A DNA stretch of 34,339 nucleotides, taken from positions 1 through 34,339 of the forward strand of contig JAFTSU010000019.1 of NCBI GenBank assembly GCA_017467105.1. The letters run 5' to 3'. The stretch comes from Clostridia bacterium. Lineage in GTDB: Bacteria; Bacillota; Clostridia; Oscillospirales; CAG-272. The notes beneath the pieces were generated by a model that had not been told where the DNA came from, did no database searches, and saw only the letters and a list, made by a program, of their open reading frames with translations. Shown one piece after another: positions 1-6,769 of the stretch; within the stretch, counting starts at the first letter, position 1, and every line of letters starts with the position of its first letter. The position numbers and the translations under genes are program-made.

Positions 1-382
1 CTTCTTTTGATACGAATGCAAATCCAGCCTTCTCGAACAATCTTAAAGATCCAATATTTTCTTCATCAATGGAAATTTCAATGCTTTTATAACCGAGTTC
101 AAAAATATCATCTTGAATATCTTTGACAATACTTGTACCTAGTCCCGCTCTTTGAAACTTAGGAAACACCAATACATCCATAAACAGTACGTTTTCTTGT
201 TGTTCCAGATGTGTCGTTCCAATCAATTCGTCATTTTTGTACACTTTGTAAAAATGAACATTTTTATTATTTGTCGCATAGTGAAAGTAGTTGTCGCTGA
301 TACTTAAATATTCTTTCTTTCATTCCCAAAAACGGCGTTTGAAATTTTTCAAAAAAAGCCAAGAAATTTCTTCGCGCCCCAT
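1..382 (-). pseudogene. GNAT N-acetyltransferase, partial and interrupted
   Basis: The reverse strand reads as the acetyl-CoA binding half of a GNAT acetyltransferase and runs off the window start. It contains FMDVLVFPKFQRAGLGTSIV (the R/QxxGxG/A pyrophosphate loop) and then SLRLFEKAGF, the usual C-terminal motif. The same frame continues upstream to an ATG at 380-382, but an in-frame TGA lies at 320-322, just before KKEYLSISDNYFHYA. No good start codon or ribosome binding site follows the TGA, so the gene is probably inactivated, for example by TGG or CGA changing to TGA. Whether the 20 codons before the TGA are the true N-terminus is uncertain. The region is AT-rich like the other accessory DNA at the window ends. 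Confidence 0.55.
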
Positions 383-390
383 TAACAAAC

Positions 391-459
391 TTTCGTGTGA
401 TATAATCATAATACGAACTTTTGTTCGTTTCTTGAATGAATTACTTTTATCACACGAAA
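391..459. repeat. 12-bp inverted repeat around the SOS promoter region
   Basis: TTTCGTGTGATA (391-402) and TATCACACGAAA (448-459) are perfect reverse complements. They enclose a SOS box (414-427) and a TATAAT hexamer (401-406). The right arm ends inside the AAAGGAG ribosome binding site of the downstream DUF1492-like gene, so a transcript starting further upstream could mask that site in a hairpin. The repeat may equally be a second operator. Confidence 0.6.
414..427. promoter_or_regulatory. LexA (SOS) box upstream of the phage-type regulator
   Basis: CGAACTTTTGTTCG is a perfect match to the Gram-positive SOS core CGAAC-N4-GTTCG. It lies just downstream of a TATAAT hexamer (401-406) and 41 bp before the ATG at 469, a position where bound LexA would block transcription. 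A second copy lies after the gene at 883-896. Confidence 0.8.
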
Positions 460-468
460 GGAGCACTC

Positions 469-873
469 ATGGCAAAGAAAGAGCTGAAGTGCCAAAAATT
501 TTTCCAACAGCTTTTAAACATTCACGCGCAGATTGAGGAGAAGACCGACGAGCTGAATTATTGGCAAAGCCAATACGACCCGTGCTCCGCAGATCAAGCC
601 CTCTCCACAGAAATTCAACGCCGCACCGAGGAATTGCAGGGGCTGATCCGGAAAATGAACGCGCAAAAAATGTTTGCCACCAGGCTGATCGACCGATTGA
701 AGGATCCCATCGGACGGATCATCTTGCGCAGGCGGTATATTTTCCGCGAACCATGGAGCGTGATTGCCGATCTTTGCGGCAACATGAGCATTCGCAACGT
801 TTACTACATTCACACCCAATCACTCGAGGAGCTGGAGAATATCTACTGCGGTTATGAAGCCGTTTTTATTTAA
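469..873 (+). CDS. DUF1492-like phage regulator (sigma region 4-like)
   Basis: This 134-residue protein starts at the ATG with AAAGGAG seven bases upstream; a longer frame from 436 has no ribosome site. The N-terminal half is charged and probably coiled (QIEEKTDELNYWQSQYD, then EIQRRTEELQGLIRKMNAQK). The C-terminal half, DPIGRIILRRRYIFREPWSVIADL followed by a recognition-helix-like NVYYIHTQSLEELE, matches the layout of DUF1492/RinA/ArpU-type phage proteins, which resemble region 4 of sigma factors and switch on late phage genes. It stands alone with no other phage gene in view. The SOS box upstream suggests expression on DNA damage. It is either a prophage remnant or a stand-alone regulator; the family assignment comes from remembered motif layout, not a search. 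Confidence 0.7.
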   Translation: MAKKELKCQKFFQQLLNIHAQIEEKTDELNYWQSQYDPCSADQALSTEIQRRTEELQGLIRKMNAQKMFATRLIDRLKDPIGRIILRRRYIFREPWSVIADLCGNMSIRNVYYIHTQSLEELENIYCGYEAVFI

Positions 874-882
874 CCGAGAACA

Positions 883-896
883 CGAACATTTGTTCG
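883..896. promoter_or_regulatory. Second LexA (SOS) box, downstream of the regulator
   Basis: CGAACATTTGTTCG is again a perfect CGAAC-N4-GTTCG palindrome, 10 bp after the stop of the DUF1492-like gene and about 70 bp from the 3' end of the converging serine hydrolase. It may have controlled a phage gene that has been lost. The flanking AACCGA (872-877) and TCGGTT (894-899) could alternatively make it part of a weak terminator hairpin. Confidence 0.65.
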
Positions 897-964
897 GTTT
901 TAACTGTAAAAATGCTGACCCGTATGTCCGACGTCAAACATACAAGCCAGCAAGTTTTACTGAT

Positions 965-2644
965 TTAAAAGCCGATCAGATCCCACAGCACATAGTTCAG
1001 CACCGTGACCGCAAGCGAGAGATACAGCACCCACGCATAGACTCTGACGAAACGGGAGGGCTTCTCCCCTTTTTTGAGCAGGATCGCAAGCATACACCCG
1101 AAAACGCAAAGCAGGATCGCATAGACGAGTGCCGCAACCCTCGGCACCGCGGGGAGCGCCGCAAACCACGAAAGCGCGATCATCAGTCCGTACAAAACAA
1201 CCGCCGATTTTTTACGGTCGAGATTCCGCTTGCGGAAGCTGACCGCCGCGATCACTGCCCCTCCGATAAGGGAAAATCCCGCAAAAGCCATCCACAAAAC
1301 CGCCATCACGTCCAGAATCACGCCGCTTCCGTCAACGGCGAGATAGTCGCACGTGGAGATCTCAAAGCGATCTGGAAGCACGTTGACGTAAAGCCCGTCC
1401 GCAATTTCCGACGTGATGTGAAAGCCTTTTCCGACGAACAGATTGTAGAGCATTTTCATCTTTCCCTCAAACACGTGGCGCGCTGGGATATAGTAGCCGT
1501 CGACGGGGATATGGAGATCCGCCGTTCCGAATACGATCTCCGCCATTGAGGTGCGATACACCGAGCCGCCCAGCTGATTGGTCAGCACCACCATGCCGAC
1601 GTTGTTTTCGAGGTCGAGGAGCAATCTGCTGCTGCCGCCCATCGTGTTGCCGTCATGTCCGACGATGGGAGAAGCGAACTCATAGTCCACGAGGAATCCG
1701 TGGTACAGGCGCGCCTTGTCCGTGCCCGTGTACATCAGGCTGGGGCTGTACAATTTTTCAAACCCCTCCGCAGAGAGCAAGCGCGTGTCCCTTGTCAGGA
1801 GCGCCTTGGCGAAAGTCGCGAAATCCGCAAGCGTAGACGTGCACATTCCCGCAGGATAAGGGAGGATGAAGACCTTATTGTTCTCCTCGCTGAGCATACC
1901 GTCGGGCATATAGCTCACGAATTCCTTTCTCTTTTCCCGGACGTAGGCGTTGTCGCTGAGATCGGCGGCAAGCGCGCTGTGTTTCATTTCAAGCGGCGCG
2001 AAGATATGTGCCTGAACGTAATCGGAAAAAGCTTCGCCCGCGATACATTCCACAACGTAGCCCGCAAGCGCCGCGCCCCAATTGCTGTACGCAACGACGG
2101 AGCCGGGCTCAAAGACCTGCAGGGGCTGATAGGTCGCGAGGTATTCACCGAGAGGAATGATATCCTCCTCATCTTCCACCTCTAAAACGAAGGTCGTTTC
2201 CTGAAAGCCCGCGTTGTGATTCATGAGGTTCAGCATGGTGACGGGCTTGTCAAAACGGAGATTCTTTAAAAAGCCGTCCGGCAGATAGGTGCGGATATCT
2301 TCATTGAGATCAAGCTTGCCCGCCTCCCAAAGCTGCATGGCGGAAATCCAGACGAGGAGCTTCGTCGTGCTTCCCCATTCCAGAACGTGATCCTCATTCA
2401 AAGGAACATTGCCCGCGGCATCGACCGCGCCGAAATATCGGGTATAAAGATCGTCTTCTGCAGTAAATACCAAGACCGCAACGGCGGCATGATTGTCCGC
2501 CTTGGATTCCAAAAAAGCGTCGAGAGAAGCGCCGAGCTCCTGCGCGTTCCACTGTTCGGTATCCGCCTCCGCCGCGCACACGGGAAGCACCAATGCAAGT
2601 GCAAGAAGAAGTGCTGTGATCAAAACTAAAATTGATTTTTTCAT
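965..2644 (-). CDS. Membrane-anchored serine hydrolase (beta-lactamase/PBP4* family)
   Basis: This 559-residue protein has a signal peptide (KK then a hydrophobic stretch to about residue 24, VCAAEA cleavage region). Its hydrolase domain, about residues 35-375, carries the three class C/PBP motifs: S92-T-T-K95 (SxxK), Y186-S-N188 (YxN) and H330-D-G332 (HxG). After a linker there are about four membrane segments (about 443-468, 481-500, 503-523 and 533-555), so the catalytic domain should sit outside the cell, tethered at its C-terminus. Family members are D-Ala-D-Ala carboxypeptidases, D-aminopeptidases or esterases; the substrate cannot be read from the sequence. The start has AAAGGAGG upstream. 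The gene lies downstream of a remnant that shares its promoter side, and it converges on the DUF1492-like gene. Confidence 0.85.
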   Translation of the reverse strand: MKKSILVLITALLLALALVLPVCAAEADTEQWNAQELGASLDAFLESKADNHAAVAVLVFTAEDDLYTRYFGAVDAAGNVPLNEDHVLEWGSTTKLLVWISAMQLWEAGKLDLNEDIRTYLPDGFLKNLRFDKPVTMLNLMNHNAGFQETTFVLEVEDEEDIIPLGEYLATYQPLQVFEPGSVVAYSNWGAALAGYVVECIAGEAFSDYVQAHIFAPLEMKHSALAADLSDNAYVREKRKEFVSYMPDGMLSEENNKVFILPYPAGMCTSTLADFATFAKALLTRDTRLLSAEGFEKLYSPSLMYTGTDKARLYHGFLVDYEFASPIVGHDGNTMGGSSRLLLDLENNVGMVVLTNQLGGSVYRTSMAEIVFGTADLHIPVDGYYIPARHVFEGKMKMLYNLFVGKGFHITSEIADGLYVNVLPDRFEISTCDYLAVDGSGVILDVMAVLWMAFAGFSLIGGAVIAAVSFRKRNLDRKKSAVVLYGLMIALSWFAALPAVPRVAALVYAILLCVFGCMLAILLKKGEKPSRFVRVYAWVLYLSLAVTVLNYVLWDLIGF

Positions 2645-2656
2645 AAATTCCTCCTT

Positions 2657-2884
2657 TTAGGTTACACCGTTGATCGGCTGCACCGTACCATTGTTAATGA
2701 TGATGCTAGATTTCATCATGGCGTTTTTGAACATCTCATAGAAATCGGGCGCGTTGAGATCAAAATGGTTTTTGAAATGGTGGATTGCCTCCTATTTCAT
2801 ATTCTCATAATGCTCCGCATTGTTGAGCATTTCGAATTTATCTATGTATATTTCAACCAGTTTGTTTAGTCGTTCCAAGTTCAT
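2657..2884 (-). pseudogene. N-terminal gene remnant with in-frame TAG
   Basis: A coherent 75-codon frame starts at ATG 2882-2884 behind a good GGAGG site (gaatcGGAGG) and ends at TAA 2657-2659. Codon 31 is TAG. On either side the peptide is consistent: ERLNKLVEIYIDKFEMLNNA, then HFKNHFDLNAPDFYEMFKNA and IIINNGTVQPINGV. It resembles the N-terminus of clostridial McrB-type/AAA restriction-associated proteins as I remember them, where a Trp sits near the stop position, so TGG to TAG is likely. The reading frame then stops just before the ribosome site of the serine hydrolase, so the rest of the gene has been lost. Family assignment is tentative; that this is a remnant is well supported. Confidence 0.55.
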
Positions 2885-2937
2885 AACTTGCGCCCTCCGA
2901 TTCTATCCCCACGAAAGGATATACTTATTTACCAAAC

Positions 2938-2966
2938 ATTATAACACAAATTTCGCGTTTTTACAA
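2938..2966 (-). promoter_or_regulatory. Sigma-A promoter for the remnant and serine hydrolase
   Basis: On the minus strand TTGTAA, 17 bp, TATAAT. It lies about 55 bp upstream of the remnant start codon and is the only good promoter before the serine hydrolase, so it probably now drives that gene with the remnant as leader. Confidence 0.6.
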
Positions 2967-3050
2967 TTGAGTCGCGTCACTTTTTCGCGACTTGTGCGGA
3001 TTATTTCGTACTTTTTTCATTCAAATCCCTAAGTCTGACGGATTTCTTCC

Positions 3051-3069
3051 TTCTTTGCAAAGCAAAGAA
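3051..3069. repeat. Isolated perfect hairpin with 3-nt loop
   Basis: TTCTTTGC-AAA-GCAAAGAA is a perfect 8-bp stem with an AAA loop, the same format as units in the hairpin arrays near 31.8 and 33.7 kb. Apart from the promoter, this hairpin and the terminator-like structure at 3106-3149, I see nothing else in the 363 bp between the remnant start and the first tRNA; no ORF there has a convincing start. Confidence 0.5.
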
Positions 3070-3105
3070 ACGCGAAAAGTAAAACGCTTTTTGTTGCCAT
3101 AAAAC

Positions 3106-3149
3106 GCAAAAACGGGGGCTGGCGCGGTATGATCAACCGTTCCAGCCCC
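3106..3149 (-). terminator. Terminator-like GC-rich hairpin after the tRNA operon
   Basis: GGGGCTGG (3115-3122) pairs with CCAGCCCC (3142-3149), with an inner CGG/CCG pair. On the minus strand the stem is followed by CGTTTTTG. It is the second of two terminators downstream of the tRNA genes. Confidence 0.5.
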
Positions 3150-3201
3150 TATTTCAGTGGTATTTTCCTATGTTGAGGGCTATTTTGCCCCTAAACTCAA
3201 G

Positions 3202-3232
3202 AAAAAACCTCTCTTGTCTTGGTAGACAAAAG
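3202..3232 (-). terminator. Rho-independent terminator of the tRNA operon
   Basis: On the minus strand CTTTTGTCT, loop ACCA, AGACAAGAG is followed by GGTTTTTT. It starts about 16 bases after the tRNA-Gly gene. Confidence 0.8.
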
Positions 3233-3247
3233 TTCCTTTTTTGTTGG

Positions 3248-3320
3248 AGCGGATTACGGGGCTCGAACCCGCCACCTCCACCTTGGCAAGGTGGCGCTCT
3301 ACCAAATGAGCTAAATCCGC
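3248..3320 (-). tRNA. tRNA-Gly (GCC)
   Basis: The 73-nt cloverleaf on the minus strand has acceptor GCGGATT/AATCCGC, D-arm with AGCTCATTTGGTAGAGC, anticodon loop TTGCCAA in a CCACC/GGTGG stem (anticodon GCC), and GGTTCGAGCC in the T-arm. A genomic CCA follows the discriminator base. It is the last gene of a Val-Asp-Phe-Gly operon. Confidence 0.95.
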
Positions 3321-3326
3321 ATATGG

Positions 3327-3399
3327 TGCCTCCGGTCGGAATTGAACCAACGACACGGGGATTTTCAGTCCCCTGCTCTACCAACTGAGCTACAGAGGC
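3327..3399 (-). tRNA. tRNA-Phe (GAA)
   Basis: The 73-nt minus-strand cloverleaf has acceptor GCCTCTG/CGGAGGC, anticodon loop CTGAAAA in a GGGGA/TCCCC stem (anticodon GAA) and T-arm GGTTCAATTCC. Discriminator A and an encoded CCA follow. Confidence 0.95.
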
Positions 3400-3410
3400 G
3401 TTTCGGGTGG

Positions 3411-3484
3411 CGACTCGGATGGGGCTCGAACCCACGACCTCTAGCGTGACAGGCTAGCGCTCTAACCAACTGAGCTACCAAGCC
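3411..3484 (-). tRNA. tRNA-Asp (GTC)
   Basis: The 74-nt minus-strand cloverleaf has acceptor GGCTTGG/CCGAGTC (with G-T wobble pairs), anticodon loop CTGTCAC in a CTAGC/GCTAG stem (anticodon GTC), and T-loop TTCGAGC. Discriminator G and genomic CCA are present. Confidence 0.95.
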
Positions 3485-3513
3485 AACCCGATATGGATAC
3501 TTGCGTATCCTGG

Positions 3514-3586
3514 TGGAAAGTACAGGGCTCGAACCTGTGACCCTCTGCTTGTAAGGCAGATGCTCTCCCAACTGAGCTAACCTTCC
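3514..3586 (-). tRNA. tRNA-Val (TAC)
   Basis: The 73-nt minus-strand cloverleaf has acceptor GGAAGGT/ACTTTCC, anticodon loop CTTACAA in a TCTGC/GCAGA stem (anticodon TAC) and T-loop TTCGAGC. Genomic CCA follows. It is the first gene of the operon, directly behind a consensus promoter. Confidence 0.95.
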
Positions 3587-3601
3587 GTTGCGTGCTTAAA
3601 T

Positions 3602-3630
3602 ATTATAGCAAATGCTTTTTGATTTGTCAA
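3602..3630 (-). promoter_or_regulatory. Consensus sigma-A promoter of the tRNA operon
   Basis: On the minus strand TTGACA, 17 bp, TATAAT, both hexamers perfect, about 15 bp upstream of tRNA-Val. From here to about 3829 on the plus strand I see no gene, although the short open frames there were considered. Confidence 0.85.
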
Positions 3631-3829
3631 TAGCTTTTAGAAAAAAAGTTAAAAAAGTTTTTTATATGTTTTTTGAGAGCTCTTATAGCTTCTTCTATTC
3701 TCGTAAAAGAACCGACGAGCATTTTAAAAAAGGTTATCCAAAGGATAGAAAACAGGCGCGTTCGTAAAAAGCGAGGGATGCAAAAATCTTCGTTTCATTT
3801 TGATAGGCAGCACATATTCAAAAATTGCT

Positions 3830-3862
3830 TTTTATCAATAATACCTTCTATTTTATCAATAA
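3830..3862 (+). promoter_or_regulatory. Two direct repeats 21 bp apart, AraC-type operator
   Basis: TTTTATCAATAA occurs at 3830-3841 and again at 3851-3862, exactly 21 bp (two helical turns) apart and on the same side of the helix. The second copy ends 6 bp before the -35 box at 3869. This is the geometry of AraC half-sites I1/I2. The likely ligand is the AraC-family regulator encoded at 5603-6559, but this is inference. Confidence 0.55.
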
Positions 3863-3868
3863 CGTATA

Positions 3869-3897
3869 TTGACTACGCAATAAATGTGTGCTAATAT
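3869..3897 (+). promoter_or_regulatory. Promoter of the metallo-hydrolase gene
   Basis: TTGACT, 17 bp, TAATAT, about 84 bp upstream of the ATG. The direct repeats at 3830-3862 lie immediately upstream. Confidence 0.65.
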
Positions 3898-3980
3898 TTA
3901 TTTATCAAGGTATCTCTAAAAACGAGGAGAAGCGTCCGCCTTCCCTCTCAGAGAGCGGATAAACTTACGGAGGCAGCAAA

Positions 3981-5501
3981 ATGCGCATTACCGATATGAA
4001 GTTTGGAAAACTAAAATACTGCGAGAACAGAGGCGACCACACCGTGTACTCTTTCACCGACGTAATAGAGAAGGATTATTTCGGCTTTCTCTCGTCGCTT
4101 TCAAACAAAGGGTATAGAAACGTAAGCGAGTACAGTCTGGGGAGCTGCTCAACAACGGTCCTTGACCATAACGGAGACATGCTGATGGCGACTTATTTTC
4201 CGGGCAGCAAGGAGACTCAGATAGTTACTGAGCCAAAATCGAGCTATCCCTCCTTCAAGGATCATATTCATGCCCCACGCGTGCCTGCGCTTATTACTCA
4301 GATAGATCTGGAGGATTTCGGCGCTTCGGTGGTATTCAGAATTCCCGACGGCAGATTTATCATATTCGACGGTGGATGGCATTTTGAGCCAGACGCGGAT
4401 AAGCTTGTCCGTTGTCTCAAGGAGCAATCGCCCACCGATATACCCGTGATCGCCGCCTGGATATTCACGCATCCGCATTGCGATCACTACCGATGCTTCA
4501 GCACCGCTTGCGAAAAGCACGCTGGCGCCTTTACGGTTGAGAGGATCATTTACAATTTCATCGACGTAGATTCAAGCGCCGGGAAATTCTCCGATCTCGC
4601 AAAGGAAAAGGAGGAGCTTTTGCGCTTTGACGGATGGGTGAAAAACAGCGGTGCTACCGTGTATAAGGCGCACACGGGTCAGCTTTATCGCTTCGGCGAT
4701 GCAAGCCTTGAGATGCTGTCCACGCCCGACGATAGCTGCTTAGACTCCGTCACAAACATGAACGAGCTCTCTCTTGTGGTGAGAGTCAATATTGCAGGAC
4801 AGAGGGTCATGATGTGTGCTGACGCCAACCTTAAAGCCTTGAACCTTGTAAAAAGATATGGAGAATATCTGAAATCTGACATCCTTCAGCCCACGCACCA
4901 TATGTTTAACGGAGGCGACGTTGCGACGTACGATCTTATAGATCCCTCGGTATGCGTTACAGCAGGATTTGAGGAGCATTGTCTCGGCACCTTTTCCCTC
5001 TATCATCAAAAGAGCAAGGAAGCGTGCAGACATCTTCTATACAATATGCGCGTAGAGGATTTCTTTGCAGGCGGAGACGGAAACGTGGTCCTCGCCCTTC
5101 CCTACTCCCCAAGGCATAACGGCAAGCAGATCTATATGGATAAGTTGAAGGAATACAGTCGCAAAATGGGCGCTGAAAGCTGGTTCTTTTCCGATATGTC
5201 TGCGTCTGACTGCACCTTCACTCTAACCAACGTGTCCTTTGGCGAGGCGGAGGTCAACGTAGATCTGTACGGCGACAGTGCCTCGTCACTCGTTTGCGGA
5301 ATAAGCTTTAAGGTGCCTCCAAAATCCACCAAAACCCTCAATATTCTCGACACGGGTGCGGTGAACCCCGATGCGCTGTACTATAATCCATTCTCCCTCT
5401 CGAAAAATCCGCTGAAGGACGGAGCGAGATTTACCGTCAATCTAAAATCCAATATTCCGATAGTTGTATCAGGCAAAAAGCCTGCGGATTATCACAGCTG
5501 A
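3981..5501 (+). CDS. Metallo-beta-lactamase-fold hydrolase
   Basis: This 506-residue cytoplasmic protein has no signal peptide. The metallo-beta-lactamase metal site is clear: T163-H-P-H-C-D-H169 (HxHxDH), D281 in MMCADAN, and H306/H307 in LQPTHHMFNGG. The first 110 residues form a separate domain with no recognised motif, and about 100 residues after the metal domain form a beta-rich tail (PPKSTKTLNI). The nearest described relatives are ComEC/Rec2-like MBL hydrolases; the substrate is unknown. The start has GGAGG 7 bp upstream. It is a single-gene unit with its own promoter, an AraC-like operator and a strong terminator, converging on the AraC gene at 5603. Confidence 0.8.
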   Translation: MRITDMKFGKLKYCENRGDHTVYSFTDVIEKDYFGFLSSLSNKGYRNVSEYSLGSCSTTVLDHNGDMLMATYFPGSKETQIVTEPKSSYPSFKDHIHAPRVPALITQIDLEDFGASVVFRIPDGRFIIFDGGWHFEPDADKLVRCLKEQSPTDIPVIAAWIFTHPHCDHYRCFSTACEKHAGAFTVERIIYNFIDVDSSAGKFSDLAKEKEELLRFDGWVKNSGATVYKAHTGQLYRFGDASLEMLSTPDDSCLDSVTNMNELSLVVRVNIAGQRVMMCADANLKALNLVKRYGEYLKSDILQPTHHMFNGGDVATYDLIDPSVCVTAGFEEHCLGTFSLYHQKSKEACRHLLYNMRVEDFFAGGDGNVVLALPYSPRHNGKQIYMDKLKEYSRKMGAESWFFSDMSASDCTFTLTNVSFGEAEVNVDLYGDSASSLVCGISFKVPPKSTKTLNILDTGAVNPDALYYNPFSLSKNPLKDGARFTVNLKSNIPIVVSGKKPADYHS

Positions 5502-5504
5502 AAT

Positions 5505-5551
5505 AAAAACTCATTATGCTAAGCATCTGGAGAGCATAATGAGTTTTTATT
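5505..5551. terminator. Bidirectional rho-independent terminator
   Basis: A 16-bp stem (AAAAACTCATTATGCT at 5505-5520 with its complement at 5533-5548) followed by TTTAT, with an A-run on the other side. It can serve both the metallo-hydrolase and the converging AraC gene. Confidence 0.85.
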
Positions 5552-5602
5552 TATATTTAACGCTTAACGTTGGCTCAGATTTGCCTGCCCGTTATCCCGG
5601 GC

Positions 5603-6559
5603 TTACTCCTTCGCTTCCTCTCCCATTTTAGTTTTGGCAAACTCTTTTGGAGACAGTCCAAAGTGCTTCTTGAAGGCGGCACTGAAGGCAAAGGGGGTAG
5701 AATAACCAAGCAGCTCCGATATCTCACTTATCGGCTTTTTCCCTTCATCCAGAAGCGCCCTTGCCGCGTCAAGCCTGCGGCTGCGGTAGTATTCAGACAC
5801 GGTGTTTCCCGTAGTTTTGCTGAAGAGGTCGGAAAGATAGCTGTAGTTATATCCAAATCTATCGGACACCTCTTTCAGCGATGAAACAGAGTAAATATGG
5901 GAATCTATGTAGCTCATAACGTTCTGACACAGAATTTCCGCGTTATTTACGTTGGCTGTAAGACGGTAAGCGCCGGTAAGGTTTCTAATGACGTATATGA
6001 TCACCTGCTTTAATATTGAGCACATCATATCCGAGCTGTGAGCATCCGTAAGAGATACCTCCGATATAGCGAGAGCGATAAGATAGCTGACTCTCTCGTC
6101 GCGGAACAGTCTGGAGCATTCACCCCCTCTGACAGCATCCGCGATTTTCGTAATGGAGGAGACATATTTTGAATTTACGGAAAAAGCGAGGAAGTCATAC
6201 TCCAGCTTCTCCCCGTCGACAGTGCGGATATCGTGATGCTCTCTCGGTAATGAGAGATGTATATCTCCCGGGCGAACGCGCAGCTCTCCCTCATCCGTCA
6301 TAATGTATCCCTCTCCTGCCGTCACTATTGATAACTCGTAAAAATCACCGTGAAAATGCATTCCGATAACAGCGCCCGATTCACAATACCTTCTACCTAT
6401 CTGGTATAGGGTGATATCTCCGAATACTTTAGGATCGTCAAGAAACAGATTGTTTATATGAAATTTTGTTTTTCCACGGCTGCCGGGGTCCACTACGATA
6501 TATTTTTTTTGTAAATAAGCACCGGTGAGCTTGGCGGTGCGAGTTTTTTCCTTTGCCAT
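5603..6559 (-). CDS. AraC-family transcriptional regulator (cupin sensor)
   Basis: This 318-residue protein has an N-terminal cupin-like ligand domain (about residues 60-115, HFHGDFYELSIV with PGDIHLSLP) and two C-terminal helix-turn-helix motifs (about 212-310), ending in the AraC signature LGYSTPFAFSAAFKKHFGLS, PKEF. The regulator is divergent from the Gfo/Idh/MocA operon at 6770, so it very probably controls that operon in response to a sugar or sugar acid. It may also act on the direct repeats before the metallo-hydrolase. The start codon is followed by a charged tail and preceded by GAGGTAGGT. Confidence 0.9.
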   Translation of the reverse strand: MAKEKTRTAKLTGAYLQKKYIVVDPGSRGKTKFHINNLFLDDPKVFGDITLYQIGRRYCESGAVIGMHFHGDFYELSIVTAGEGYIMTDEGELRVRPGDIHLSLPREHHDIRTVDGEKLEYDFLAFSVNSKYVSSITKIADAVRGGECSRLFRDERVSYLIALAISEVSLTDAHSSDMMCSILKQVIIYVIRNLTGAYRLTANVNNAEILCQNVMSYIDSHIYSVSSLKEVSDRFGYNYSYLSDLFSKTTGNTVSEYYRSRRLDAARALLDEGKKPISEISELLGYSTPFAFSAAFKKHFGLSPKEFAKTKMGEEAKE

Positions 6560-6596
6560 ACCTACCTCTTAATGTGATTGGCATTATTCCATACCT

Positions 6597-6625
6597 ATTA
6601 TATAATATTTTTTTGCTTTAAGCAA
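6597..6625 (-). promoter_or_regulatory. Promoter of the AraC regulator
   Basis: On the minus strand TTGCTT, 17 bp, TATAAT, about 38 bp upstream of the AraC start. The 210-bp divergent region is very AT-rich. Confidence 0.55.
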
Positions 6626-6679
6626 CGGTTAAACTATAAAAAAACAAAAAAATAATATATAATTCATATAATAGCAATA

Positions 6680-6708
6680 TTCTATGCTATCAAAACTTCA
6701 TTTATAAT
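6680..6708 (+). promoter_or_regulatory. Weak candidate promoter of the Gfo/Idh operon
   Basis: TATAAT at 6703-6708 with a poor -35 (TTCTAT at 6680-6685). A poor -35 fits a promoter that needs an AraC-type activator. Confidence 0.35.
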
Positions 6709-6769
6709 AAATACAGCAGTACTTTTAAACCGTTAATTATATACTTAAAGAAATGATAGGAGATTAAAA

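Noticed and set aside
854-1549. 231-codon plus-strand frame
   Set aside because: It lies antisense to the serine hydrolase, lacks a ribosome site, and has composition expected of a shadow frame.
1-2884. Recoding of TGA or TAG as tryptophan
   Set aside because: Many intact genes in the window end at TGA, TAG or TAA and most carry ordinary TGG; two interrupted genes in accessory DNA are better explained by decay.
3154-3571. Minus-strand open frames with phrases such as VAQLVEQGTENPRVVGSIPT
   Set aside because: They are translations of the four tRNA genes and their spacers, a well-known source of false proteins.
3248-3586. Attachment site of an integrated element in the tRNA operon
   Set aside because: The degraded genes at 1-3 kb suggest integration, but I found no second copy of any tRNA 3' end and no integrase.
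3673-3894. 73-codon plus-strand frame upstream of the metallo-hydrolase
   Set aside because: It covers the promoter and operator repeats, has no ribosome site and no recognisable content.
6630-6745. Imperfect inverted repeat AACGGTTAAAC / TTTAAACCGTT in the AraC-Gfo/Idh divergent region
   Set aside because: The match is imperfect and the region is very AT-rich, so chance is likely.
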